Shown here one piece after another: positions 35,483-46,681 of a stretch of 64,000 nucleotides of DNA. The translations under genes and the position numbers were made by a program. How positions within the stretch are numbered: the first letter of the stretch is position 1; every line of letters starts with the position of its first letter. Source of the stretch: Dactylis glomerata (taxonomy: Eukaryota; Streptophyta; Magnoliopsida; Poales; Poaceae); contig QXEO01001027.1 in the NCBI GenBank assembly GCA_007115705.1, forward strand, positions 432,055-496,054, given 5' to 3'. Below the pieces are notes generated by a model. It worked only from the letters and a program-made list of their open reading frames with translations. It did no database searches and was not told the DNA's origin.

Positions 35483-36996
35483 TGATACGTCCATATTGCA
35501 TCACTATTTTGTATCATAATTTACTGTTATTTATTGATATATTTCATATTTAGATATTATACTTATGTTATTTCCTTTGTTTTCACATGTTTGATGATCA
35601 TTGGAGGATTTGCTGCCGGAGTCAGGATTCTGCTGGAAAAGGACCATCAAGACACCATATTTCAGAAGATCAGGAAAATTCCAGAAAAATACCAGAAAAT
35701 TCTATTTTACCAAAAGACTCTGAAAGCCAGAAGGAGGAGGAGAGAGGAGCGAGGGGGCGGCCTCATGCATAGGGGGCGCGGCCTGACCCTTGGCCGCGCC
35801 GGCCCTGTGTGAGGCCACCCTGGCCCACTTCTGGTCTCGCCCCTTCGCGTACTTCATCGTCCCTGAAAACCTAAGTTAAGGAGGGGCTCAAAGTTAGACA
35901 CAGCCACCTCTGCGGGGCGAAAAACACCAGAGAGAGAAAAGCTCTCCGACAGGGAGAAATCTGCCAGGGAAATTCCTTCCAGGAGAGGGGAGATCGTCGC
36001 CATCATCATCACCATCGCACCGGACTTCATCGGGATCATCATCATCATCATCATCTCCATCACCAGCACCCTCATCTCCACCATCACCACGCCATCCCGC
36101 TGTAACATCTTGAGTTGGATCTTGTTATATTCATAGGGGAAACTTTCCCGGTGTTGAGTACTCTTGTAGTTGATGCTATTGAGTGGAACCGTTGAATTAA
36201 GATTTATGTTCAGATTGTTATTTACCATTATTTCACCTCTGATCATGATCCATATGATGTCTTGTGAGTAGTTCGTTTAGTTCTTGAGGACATGGGAGAA
36301 GTCAAGATGTTAGTAGTGAATTATTGTTGAGAAATATTTAATGGTTTGATATTGTTGTGGTGCTATTTCACTAGTGGTGTCATGTGAACGTCGACTACAT
36401 GATACTTCACCGTTTATGGGCCTAGTGAGATGCATTGTGTATTTGGCTACCAATTGTGGGGTTGCTGGAGTGACAGAAACCTAAACTTCCGTTGGGAAAC
36501 CATTACACCAGGGAGCATAGGATCTTAGAGTTTAAGGTTGTGGTTAGATTTATCTTAATTACTTTCTTGTATTTGCGGATGCTTGCAAGGGGTATAATCA
36601 CAAGTGTGTATTTATCCTAGTAAGGGTAGTGCGCTAGCGCAGGTTCACCCCCATAACACCTATCAAACCAATAAAGACTATTAGCGGTATGAACCGAAAG
36701 CTCTTGACAGAAACTTCCGTGTGTCCTCGAGAACGTTTGGTTATTATAAGTTACACAACCGGCTTGTCCTTTGCTGAAGAAAGGATTGAGCCACTTGCTG
36801 CAATTATTACTACTGTCTTTTATTTACTCGCACTTTATTTACTTGTATTACCAAATACCCCTGAAAACCCGTTTGCTAGTATTTGCAGTGAAACCTTGAT
36901 CAAAATCACTAGTCAACACCTTCTGCTCCTCGTTGGGTTCGACACTCTTATTTATCGAAAGTACTACGATACACCCCCTATACTTGTGGGTCATCA
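35483..36996 (+). repeat. 5' LTR of Athila copy B
   Basis: 1514 bp, starting TGATACGTCC after the duplication CTCCT. It contains the GC-rich stem-loop at about 35757-35816 and a CATCAT microsatellite at about 36001-36090. Confidence 0.95.
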
Positions 36997-37007
36997 AGAC
37001 TATTTTC

Positions 37008-37025
37008 TGGCGCCGTTGCCGGGGA
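37008..37025 (+). other. Primer-binding site for tRNA-Asp, copy B
   Basis: TGGCGCCGTTGCCGGGGA begins 11 bases after the LTR end. It is identical to the site at 316-333 in copy A. Confidence 0.9.
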
Positions 37026-37105
37026 GTGAAGCGCTATTGAAGAGTGGAATTGGTAAAGGTAACCGTCACTGTGAGTATTGTTTTTATTTTTTATTTTACT
37101 CTGCT

Positions 37106-38268
37106 ATGGAGAACTCTCCATTTGGTTTCCTATTCGGAAACACTTCTACTACTGCTGCACATGTGGATGAACCACCACCGCCACCACCTGCTAAAATTGA
37201 TCCTTTTAAAATACCTATGAAAATTGTTGGGCGTATTATGGGTAACGGCTATTCAGGAGATGGAACTGTCCATCCGGGTGATCACTTATTATTTATACAT
37301 GAATTATGCGAGTTGTTCAGGTGTGCAGGTATTTCACCAAGCCAGGTCAAGAAGAAGCTATTCTCTTTATCATTGAAAGGCAGAGCTGAGGAGTGGTATC
37401 GACTGCTCCAAGATGGTCCATCTATGGCATGGGAGGACATTGTACCTCTCTTTTATTCCAAGTTTTATCCTCCAAGTGAAATCCATAAAGATCGTAATCG
37501 GGTATATAATTTTTGGCCTCATGATGGAGAGAGTATTGCCTAAGCGTGGGGGAGATTGAAGTTACTAATGCTCAAATGCCCCATTCATGAGCTCCCCAAT
37601 AATATTGTTATTGATAATTTTTATGCGCGGCTTACTCTTCCTGATAAGGATTATTTGGATGCTTCTTGCTTTGGATCATTTACTCATATGAAAGAAGATG
37701 CTAAGTGGAAACTTCTTGACCGTATACAAGAGAATGCTGAAGGTTGGGAAAACGACAAAGGTAGGAAGTCAGGTATAAACTATGATTATGAATGCATTAA
37801 ATCTTTTATGGGAACCGATGACTATTATAGTGTTAGCACTGCTTATGGTCTTGATTCACAAATACTTGCTAATTGTCTTAAGGCCTTTGCCTCTTATCTT
37901 GATGTTCCAAAGAAAGATTGGAACAAATATCATGCGCCTTATAAAGACTCTATTAGTCATATACCTGCTGTAGCTACTGAAGTTTGTACGGTTGATAGCA
38001 TTGTGCCTGAACCTTATTTTGAGAAGACACCTTTCCCTGCTAAGGTAAAAAAGTATTCTACTTTGGTAAGTGTGTCTAATAAAAGTACTAAAAAAGCTGC
38101 AGAACCTGATGAGCAAATTACTATTAAGTCTCCTGTAGCTATATTGAAGGATCTTGTTACTAAAGATGTAGGGGATGAATATATTCTCTTTTGTGAAGAT
38201 GCTTATAACATTCTCTCACATCCTAAAAAGCATAGGAAAACAAGTGTTCCTGTTATTTCTGTCAGGAT
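37106..38268 (+). pseudogene. gag: Athila gag pseudogene, copy B
   Basis: It starts at the ATG at 37106. The frame is broken by TAA at 37541-37543 (GESIA-stop-AWGRLK), then continues to about 38268. A one-base deletion there separates it from the protease frame. The reading frames are the same as in copy A. The open frame also extends upstream through the primer site into the LTR, but gag proteins normally start at the ATG used here. Confidence 0.83.
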
Positions 38269-38271
38269 TGA

Positions 38272-41200
38272 AATGATTGCTATTATGGTTTATGTGATAT
38301 TGGTGCTAGTGCAAGTGCTATTCCTTTAGAGCTTTACAAAGAAATTATGCATGAGATTGGCGCTTGTGAACTTGAAGATATTGATGTGGTTGTTCAGCTT
38401 GCTAACAGAGAGACTGTTTGGCCTCTTGGTATTGTTCGAGATGTGGAAGTTCTTTGTGGTAAGACTAAATACCCTACTGATTTTTTAGTACTTGGTAAGG
38501 AGGCTAGTAAAACTTGTCCTATTATTTTTGGTAGACCATTTTTGAACACTTGTGGCGCCGTGATAGATTGTAAGAAGGAGAATTTTTTTACTAAGTTTAA
38601 TGGAGAGTCTTATGAGTTTAATTTTTCCAAGTTTGCTAAGACTTCTTATGAAAATGACACGCCTAATGAAAAATTTCGAGTTGAACAGCTCGCTTCTATT
38701 GCTCTTGCTCCTAATAATGCTTTGCAGCAATTCATGGAAGATCAAGAAAGTGATGTTTTCAGCAAGGAAAGAGAAGAGATTGACGATATTCTTCTTTGTC
38801 AACCACCATTAATCAAGCATAATCTACCTGTGGAGGATCTTGGTACCACTTTGCCGCCTAAGGAAGATCATGTTTTCAAATTAGAGCCTTTGCCTGATAA
38901 TCTTAAATATGCTTACATAGATGATAAGAAAATATATCCTGTTATTATTAGCTCTAAACTTTCAGGAAAGGAAGAAGAAAGATTATTGGAGATATTGAGG
39001 AAACACCGAGGAGCTATGGGATATACTCTTGATGATTTAAAAGGGATTTCTCCCACTTTATGTCAGCATGCCATTAATATGGAGAAAGACGCGAAACCAG
39101 TCGTGGAGCATCAACACCGCCTAATTCCCAAGATGAAGGATGTGGTAAGAAATGAGGTATTAAAACTCCTTGATGCTGGTATTATTTATCCTATTGCTAA
39201 TAATAGATGGGTTAGTCATGTTCATTGTGTTCCCAAGAAAGGAGGTATGACTGTTGTGCCTAATGAGAATAACGAGCTTATTCCTCAAAGGGTAGTAGTT
39301 GGTTATAGGATGTGCATTGATTATAGGAAGGTAAACAAAGTTACTAAGAAAGATCATTATCCTTTACCGTTTATAGATCAGATGCTAGAAAGGTTATCTA
39401 AGAAAACTCATTTTTGTTTCCTTGATGGTTATTCTGGTTTTTCTCAAATTGCCGTTAAAAAGGAAGATCAGGAGAAAACCACTTTTACTTGTCCTTATGG
39501 AACTTATGCTTATAGACGTATGCCGTTTGGTTTATGCAATGCTCCTGCTACTTTTCAAAGATGCATGTCTGCTATTTTTCATGGCTTTTGTGAAGAAATT
39601 GTGGAGGTCTTCATGGACGATTTCTCTGTCTATGGAACTTCTTTTGATAATTGTTTGCACAACCTTGATAAAGTTTTGCAGAGGTGCGAAGAAACTAACC
39701 TTGTTCTTAATTGGGAGAAATGCCACTTTATGGTAAACGAAGGAATTGTCCTTGGACATAAAATTTCTGAAAGAGGTATTGAAGTTGACAGAGCAAAAGT
39801 GGAGGCAATTGAGAAAATGCCCTGTCCCAGAGATGTTAAAGGTATTCATAGTATTCTTGGTCATGCTGGTTTCTATAGGAGGTTTATTAAAGATTTCTCT
39901 AAGATTTCAAAGCCTCTTAATAATCTTCTTCAAAAAGATGTATCATTTGTCTTTGATGATGATTGTAAGGAAGCTTTTGAAACTCTTAAGAAGGCTTTAA
40001 CTACTGCTCCTATTGTTCAACCACCTGATTGGAATTTACCTTTTAAAATTATGTGTGATGCTAGTAATTTTGCTGTTGGTGCTGTTCTTGGATAGCGAGT
40101 GGATAATAAGTTGAATGTTATTCATTATGCTAGTAAGGCTCTTGATGCTGCTCAGAAGAATTATGCTACTACTGAGAAAGAGTTTCTTGCTGTTGTTTTT
40201 GCATGTGATAAGTTTAGATCTTACATTATTGATTCTAAAGTTACTATTCATACTGATCATGCTGCTATTAGATATCTTATAACTAAGAAGGATGCTAAGC
40301 CTAGGCTTATTAGATGGGTGTTGCTTTTACAAGAATTTGATTTGCATATCGTAGATAGGAAAGGTGCTAAAAATCCTGTGGCTGACAACTTGTCTAGATT
40401 GGAAAACATTTCTTTTGATCCTATTCCTGTTAATAATAGTTTTCCAAATGAATAGTTGGCTGCAATAAATGTAACTTTGCGAGACCTTCCTTGGTATGCT
40501 GGTTATGCTAACTTTATTGTTTCCAAGTATTTGCCTCTAACCTTTACAGCTCAGCAAAGAAGAAAATTCTTCTATGATTTGAGGCATTATTTTTGGGATG
40601 ACCCACACTTATATAAAGAAGGAGTTGATGGTATTATGCGAAGATGTGTACCGGAATATGAGCAACAAGAGATATTAAGAAAATGCCATGGTAGTGCTTA
40701 TGGAGGGCATCATGCTGGAGATAGAACCGCGCAAAAGGTTCTACAATCAGGTTTTTATTGGCCAACCCTCTTTAAAGATGCCAGAAGGTATGTTTTATCT
40801 TGCGATGAATGTCAAAGAGTTGGTAATATTTCTAGACGCAATGAAATGCCTATGAGTTACACTCTTGTTATTGAACCATTTGATTGTTGGGGATTTGACT
40901 TTATGGGCCCTTTTCCTCCTTCAAAAGGCTATACCTACATACTTGTTGCTGTTGATTATGTTACTAAATGGGTAGAAGCCATACCTACAAAGAGTGCCGA
41001 TGGTGAGACCTCGTTAAAGATGCTTAAGGATGTTATTTTTCCTAGGTTTGGTGTGCCTAGATATCTTATGACTGACGGAGGTTCTCATTTTATTCACGGT
41101 GGTTTTAGAAAAACTCTTGCTAAATATGATGTTAATTATAGAATTGCTTCTGCTTATCATCCCCAAACTAGTGGGCAGGTAGAGCTTTCAAATAGGAAGA

Positions 41201-41830
41201 TCAAGTCTATCTTGCAGAAGACTGTCAATAGATCTAGGAAAAATTGGGCTAGTAAGTTAAACGATGCTTTATGGGCTTATAGAACTGCTTATAAGAACCC
41301 CATGGGTATGTCTCCTTAAAAGATGGTTTACGGAAAAGCATGTCACTTGCCTTTAGAATTAGAACACAAAGCTTTTTGGGCAGTGAGAGAGCTTAATAGA
41401 GATTTTAAACTAGCCGGTAAGAAAAAGGTTGTTAGATTTGAGTTCTCTAGACGAGTGGAGAAACGAAGCGTATGAGAATGCCAGGCTTTTCAAAGAGAAA
41501 GTCAAGCAATGGCATGATAAGAGAATTCTTAAAAGAGAGTTTCATGTTGGTGAGAAAGTTCTATTGTATAGGTCTCGTCTCAGATTTTTTGCAGGGAAAT
41601 TACTCTCTAAATGGGAAGGACCATATGTTATTGTGGAAGTATACCGCTCAGGTGCTATTAAGATTGCTTCATTGAAAGATGACTCTACACAAGTGGTGAA
41701 TGGGCAAAGACTCAAACATTATATTTCTGGAGATTCTTATAATGAAGATGTCGATGTAATTGAAATAGTTTCTCCAGAAGAATTCATCCAAGACAAATTG
41801 CTGGTACCTGCAGAGTTTGTTTTTGAATAG
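38272..41830 (+). pseudogene. pol: Athila pol pseudogene, copy B
   Basis: Protease DIGAS lies near 38296-38310. An uninterrupted 582-codon frame (38347-40095) covers the rest of protease, the linker and RT (YRMCIDYRKVNK, DGYSGFSQIAV, PFGLCNAPATFQ, FMDDFSVYG) to the start of RNase H. Stops: TAG at 40093-40095 (AVLG-stop), TAG at 40453-40455, TAA at 41317-41319. RNase H (40099-40455) and integrase (40456-41319, HHCC finger, DFMGPF, TDGGSHF, ELSNRK) are otherwise recognisable. An extra A near 41423 shifts the integrase tail, which ends at 41830. Unlike copy A, the RT frame is intact. Confidence 0.9.
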
Positions 41831-41940
41831 GTAACAGTTCTAGTCAGAAAAGTTTCGCGAAAAACTCTTCCTTTATTATTTTTGCTGTTTTTACTAAATA
41901 AGAAAAATCACGAGATGAAAACGAGCAGGAAAAGGAGTCC

Positions 41941-42006
41941 GTGTGCTCCTCACACACAGGGGCGCGGGCCCACCTCTGGCCGTGCTGCCCTGGTGTGAGA
42001 GCACAC
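41941..42006 (+). repeat. Stem-loop after pol, copy B
   Basis: GTGTGCTCCTCACACA pairs with TGTGAGAGCACAC across a GC-rich centre. It is the equivalent of the perfect 14-bp arms at 5241-5298, here with small insertions. Confidence 0.8.
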
Positions 42007-42169
42007 CGGAACTCTTTTTCATCCCGGTTTCCTCCTGTGATTTTGTTTCGATGTATAATTTTCGCCTATTTAACCCCCCGGAGTCCCCGAGGTCTGTATA
42101 TCGTTTTCTCGTCATGTTTTATTCCGAGCTGTTTCTGTCAGGAGTTGATCTTAAGCTTGGGGGAGCAAC

Positions 42170-42526
42170 ATGGTCTCTTCAAGTGACAACAAGGGCAAAA
42201 GGCCCTGGATAGATAATCACCAATGCCAAAAGTGGAAGGAGGAGCAAGGTTCTGGAAGAGCAAGGCCGAAAAACCCTGCTTTTGAAGGACCAACGAAAGC
42301 TAGACGTATCTTTTCTCATGATCTGCAGGGGCCAACACTACACGTTTTGGATCTTAACTCCAAGCCTATGATAAAAGAGGGTATGCTGGTCACTGATGAG
42401 TTTTGTGCTCAATATCAAGCTTTGAAGAGGGAGGTAGAGATGCTTCAAGAAGAGAATATCAAGCTTCGCAGGATGCTGGAATATTTCATTAATCCAAGGC
42501 TACTTCCACTACCACCAAAGGAGTAA
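42170..42526 (+). CDS. Small ORF in the env position of Athila copy B
   Basis: A 118-codon frame starts at the ATG directly after a purine-rich GGGGGAGCAAC. It encodes a hydrophilic protein: a basic N-terminal half (MVSSSDNKGKRPW) and a C-terminal coiled coil (YQALKREVEMLQEENIKLRR) ending PRLLPLPPKE. It has no signal peptide or membrane segment, so it does not look like the env-like protein of some Athila elements. The same frame is broken in copy A. It may be an accessory protein or a chance frame. I do not recognise a family. Confidence 0.5.
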   Translation: MVSSSDNKGKRPWIDNHQCQKWKEEQGSGRARPKNPAFEGPTKARRIFSHDLQGPTLHVLDLNSKPMIKEGMLVTDEFCAQYQALKREVEMLQEENIKLRRMLEYFINPRLLPLPPKE

Positions 42527-44215
42527 TTCGTCATCAGTATAGGCATCCCCTTGGCTTGTTCCAAGCTTGGGGGAGTGCCGCGGTATCACATCATTACCTT
42601 TTGCTCATTTACTTTTCAAGTAGAGTCATATCATGAATAGAGAAGTTATCTTATAAAATAGTTTGCAGTTGGAAGTATCTTCCTTAGTTGGTTATCTATG
42701 TATCCCTTGGTGTGAGTTGCGGTAATGAAATATTAATGAGAAGTTCCATCGTTTACTTTCTGCACACTTTATTTTAGTTTGCAAAGTTTCTTATATGATT
42801 AGTCTTGTTGATTGGTATTAGTATCACTTTGGGAGCATGAGTAAATCTAGTTGGTTTTGGCAAACTTAGCTTGGTCAGTAGCAACATTACCTTGAGGTTT
42901 GAGTAGAAAAGATTAAAGAAGTGTTTGTAGTTACATCACTTCAGTTTTCCTTATGTTTGGCTTATAAGCATTGTTATTCTCAAAGTTAAAATCATTGTAC
43001 CTTCAAGGGAGTTTGCATGATTGTTCTTATTATATGTATGTTTGTTTGTTTCATGCAACTCTTATGCTTGCTACCCAGCCTTGCTAGCCAAAGACCTGTA
43101 CTGAGAGGGAATACTTCTCGTGCATCCAAATCCCAAAGCCAAGTCACTTCCAAGAGTCCACTATAAATTCCTATGCATGGTATTTTAAGCCATTCCAAGT
43201 AATTTTTTCATGTGCTACCTTTCAAAAACCTTCAAACACTTCTCATTTTGTGCCACTATTTTTAGCTCATGAGGACGTAGTGGATGGGTTTGTTATCTTC
43301 CATACTAAATTAAGTACCCCTCGACTAGGCAACTTCATCAGCTCGTCACTAATTTTGCAAGGGAGTTGGTCAGACCATTATAATCTCAAAAAGAAAAGAA
43401 AAAGAAGCACTCCTCCGTGGTATGTGAAAGTTGGTCGGCACCCGATGGAATCGGTTAGCCATGGTTTGAGAAAGGAAAAAGGTGGGGAGGAGTGCAAAGC
43501 TATAAAAGAGCACCAAAGTGCCAATTAATCAAACATTTCGGAACTGCTCTCACTTGTTTAGTATGGAAGATATCAAGAACTCCGTTGCTAGTCGTTGACA
43601 AAAGCAACCACCTCTCAAAACAATTTTTACCTCTGTTTTACAAATGAAAAGCTCTAGCTCATGTTTAATCCCTGCTTCCCTCTGCGAAGGGCCTATCTTT
43701 TACTTTTATGTTGAGTCAACCTATTCCCCTCTATCTCAAGCATGCATTTGAGTTGTTATGTTTCACTCATCCATATGTTGATCCGTTTAATCATGTTTAC
43801 TATCTTCCTTGTTTTGTACAATGCTTTTGTCTGAAGGAATATATCTTTGAAAGCTTTCTATGAATGTAAAAATGTTGTTTCGTTGAGCATATGGTTTTTG
43901 CTATATTAGCTCTGTTTTAAAAAGGCTCCATTCAAAAGGCTAGTATAGTTGTGCATTGTTCTCTAACCAAGAACTAAAGTTTGCCATCACCAATTATAGT
44001 TAACTTTGTGCATCTTTATATGTGATTCTCTTTACTTATTGCAAGTCTATATTATGTAAAGGGAAGTTGCTGTCTATTATAACTTGTGCCTTTGGTGAAT
44101 GTGATGCTTCTTGTCCGTATTTTGAGTATCGACACTTCACTCCATAAACCTGTGGTCATGTTTACCGAGTTTAGTTTTCGCTTGGGGACAAGCGAGGTCT
44201 AAGCTTGGGGGGGGG

Positions 44216-45735
44216 TGATACGTCCATATTGCATCACTATTTTGTATCATAATTTACTGTTATTCATTGATATATTTCATATTTAGATATTATACTTATG
44301 TTATTTCCTTTGTTTTCACATGTTTGATGATCATTGAGGATTTGCTGCCGGAGTCAGGATTCTGCTGGAAAAGGACCATCAAGACACCATATTTCGGAAG
44401 ATCAGGAAAACTCCAGAAAAATACCAGAAAATTCTATTTTACCAAAAGGCTCCGGAAGCCAGAAGGAGGAGGAGAGAGGAGCCAGGGGACGGCCTCACGC
44501 ACAGGGGGCGCGGCCTGACCCCTGGCCGCGCCGGCCCTGTGTGAGGCCACCCTGGCCCACTTCTGGTCTTGCTCCTTCGCGTACTTCATCGTCCCCGAAA
44601 ACCTAAGTCAAGGGAGGGGCTTAGAGTTAGACACAGCCGCCTCTGCGGGGCGGAAAACACCAGAGAGAGAAAAGCTCTCCGGCAGGGAGAAATCTGCCGG
44701 GGAAATTCCTTCCCAGAGAAGGGAGATCGTCGCCATAATCATCACCATCGCACCGGACTTCATCGGGATCATCATCATCATCATCTCCATCACCAGCACC
44801 CTCATCTCCGCCATCACCATGCCATCCCGCTGTAACATCTTGAGTTGGATCTTGTTATATTCATAGGGAAAACTTTCCCGGTGTTGATTACTCTTGTAGT
44901 TGATGCTATTGAGTGGAACCGTTGAATTAAGGTTTATGTTCAGATTGTTATTTACCATTATTTCACCTCTGATCATGATCCATATGATGTCTTGTGAGTA
45001 GTTCATTTAGTTCTTGAGGACATGGGAGAAGTCAAGATGTTAGTAGTGAATTATTGTTGAGAAATATTTAATGGTTTGATATTGTTGTGGTGCTATTTCA
45101 CTAGTGGTGTCATGTGAACGTTGACTACATGATACTTCACCGTTTATGGGCCTAGTGAGATGCATTGTGTATTTGGCTACCAATTGTGGGGTTGCTGGAG
45201 TGACAGAAACCTAAACATCCGTTGGGAAACCATTACACCAGGAAGCGTAGGATCTTAGAGTTTAAGGTTGTGGTTAGATTTATCTTAATTACTTTCTTGT
45301 ATTTGCGGATGCTTGCAAGGGGTATAATCACAAGTGTGTATTTATCCTAGTAAGGGTAGTGCGCTAGCGCAGGTTCACACCAATAACACCAATAACACCT
45401 ATCAAACCAATAAAGACTATTAGCGGTATGAAGCGAAAGCTCTTGACAGAAACTCCTGTGTGTCCTCGAGAACGTTTGGTTATTATAAGTTACACAACCG
45501 GCTTGTCCTTTGCTGAAGAAAGGATTGGGCCACTTGCTGCAATTATTACTACTGTCTTTTATTTACTCGCACTTTATTTACTTGTATTGCCAAATACCCC
45601 TGAAAACCAGTTTGCTAGTATTTGCAGTGAAACCTTGATCAAAACCACTAGTCAACACCTTCCGCTCCTCGTTGGGTTCGACACTCTTATTTATAGAAAG
45701 TACTACGATACACCCCCTATACTTGTGGGTCATCA
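44216..45735 (+). repeat. 3' LTR of Athila copy B
   Basis: 1520 bp, starting directly after the polypurine tract, ending GGGTCATCA, followed by the duplication CTCCT. It contains the stem-loop at about 44490-44548. Confidence 0.95.
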
Positions 45736-46009
45736 CTCCTCCAAATCCATCCTCTGGCTACACCACTGGGTTGATTCATCTTGGTATGCAATGTACCATG
45801 GATCATCGGCTTGCCTGGCGAACTGTAACAATAATGGAAAAAAGAACAATTGAAATCTCTCCAACAGGCCATGGCGGCACTTAAATTCAACGGTAGTACA
45901 GAGAGCAGAAGCTAGATACCTGCACTTCCGATGAGGTAGGAGAAGTAGAACGTGGCCATGACATGATCGAATCCCCACCCTCGCCGGTGTACCCGCTACG
46001 ACCAGACAT

Positions 46010-46504
46010 TGAGGACTATTTTGTAACTACAAACTCCAATAAATTACGGGAACCGAATTGATTAGGGGGCGGGGGAGGCGGAAGCGAAGGTCTTACCAAG
46101 CTATACTACCAATTGGTGCGCGGAACAAATCCCGGTCGTCGTGGGCGGCGGATCTGCTTGCGGCGGACTTTCCTGCGGTGGGTACAATGCGTGTGGACGA
46201 AACAAGTGCTGGAGCCGTGGTTGACGTGCAGCGCCGTAGTCCGTCCGACGCTGCCGGGGGATAGAGCCGGCGGCGCGACGAGGCGCCGGCGATGGCTGCT
46301 CCATCCGAGGGTGGGGAACGAGCTGCCAGCGGTTCTCCGATGACTAATGAGATACACAACACTAGGTTCCAGCCATGTTTAGCATAAGATTCACTTTAGA
46401 TTAAGCTGCGAAAATAGTCACCTGCTGGGTCTAGCTTAAGAAAAATTAATTAGCGAACTTGTTGCTTCTCTCTAGCGAAAATAGTCACCTGCTGGGTCTA
46501 GCTT
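46010..46504 (-). promoter_or_regulatory. Probable promoter and leader of the MULE1 cargo gene
   Basis: This lies upstream of the cargo gene start on the minus strand. It is GC-rich between 46090 and 46340, as in many grass gene starts. Frames on both strands show no domain. In MuDR, the second gene is transcribed from the terminal repeat. Without the nested LTR element, that repeat would end about 1.1 kb from the start codon. Confidence 0.4.
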
Positions 46505-46681
46505 AAGAAAAAGGGCGACCCTAGCGGTGGCTGAGGCGGCCCCACAGAGCGGCTCTATATGATTTTCTCTAAATAAATAGACAACCCCAGCGGTCATTGG
46601 CTGCGGAGGCCCCACAGAGCGGCAATATATGATTTTCTCTAAATAAATCGACGACCCCACTGGTCATTGGCTGCGGCAGCC
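46505..46681. repeat. Minisatellite of MULE1, left part
   Basis: Units of about 70-80 bp contain GGCCCCACAGAGCGGC, then TATATGATTTTCTCTAAATA, then GGTCATTGGCTGCGG. The array is interrupted at 46681 by the non-autonomous LTR element and resumes at 53655. Confidence 0.85.

Larger units (their letters stand above)
41831..44215 (+). other. Post-pol tail of Athila copy B
   Basis: Apart from a 118-codon ORF at 42170-42526, no gene is visible. Three AAGCTTGGGGG motifs occur (about 42153, 42565 and 44201). The last, extended to nine or more G, is the polypurine tract directly before the 3' LTR. A stem-loop lies at 41941-42006. Confidence 0.75.
35483..45735 (+). mobile_element. Full-length Athila-type Gypsy retrotransposon, copy B
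   Basis: It is bounded by TGATACG and GGGTCATCA with LTRs of 1514 and 1520 bp. It is flanked by the exact duplication CTCCT (35478-35482 and 45736-45740). It has a tRNA-Asp primer site, gag, protease, RT, RNase H, integrase, a tail with a 118-codon ORF and a polypurine tract. It is inserted in exon 2 of the MULE1 cargo gene. The last 305 bp of its two LTRs differ at 9 positions by eye. Stops and frameshifts inactivate gag-pol. Confidence 0.97.
35217..46009 (-). pseudogene. MULE1 cargo gene: coiled-coil, tail-anchored protein split by Athila copy B
   Basis: On the minus strand exon 1 runs 46009-45920 (30 codons, MSGRSGYTGEGGDS...). A 97-bp intron follows with GT (45919) and AG (45823). Exon 2 runs 45822-45736 (29 codons) and, after the retrotransposon, 35477-35217 (86 codons and TAG). 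Frame and codon phase are kept exactly when the retrotransposon and one CTCCT are ignored, giving 145 residues without a stop. The second half is a charged coiled coil (EKVANLGDE, FELKRTVEEEKKN, LEHELQVMGEAKSR) and the last 17 residues are hydrophobic (FIWAVLLGVIPILAVMW), suggesting a tail-anchored membrane protein. It resembles the C-terminal half of grass GRF zinc-finger proteins but lacks the zinc finger. It is in the mudrB position. Function unknown. Confidence 0.85.

Noticed and set aside
36001..36090. CATCAT-rich stretch as a possible CRISPR-like or regulatory array
   Set aside because: It is a simple trinucleotide microsatellite present in all Athila LTRs of the window, with no spacers.
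36689..37543. Open frame of 284 codons from the LTR through the primer site into gag (also 12-851 in copy A)
   Set aside because: The upstream part is LTR, primer site and leader. Gag of Athila elements starts within the body at MENSPFGF, so the extension is most likely a chance open frame.
46093..46362. Minus-strand frame of 89 codons upstream of the MULE1 cargo gene
   Set aside because: It lies in GC-rich leader DNA with Ala/Arg/Ser bias, overlaps other frames of similar length, and does not join in phase to exon 1.
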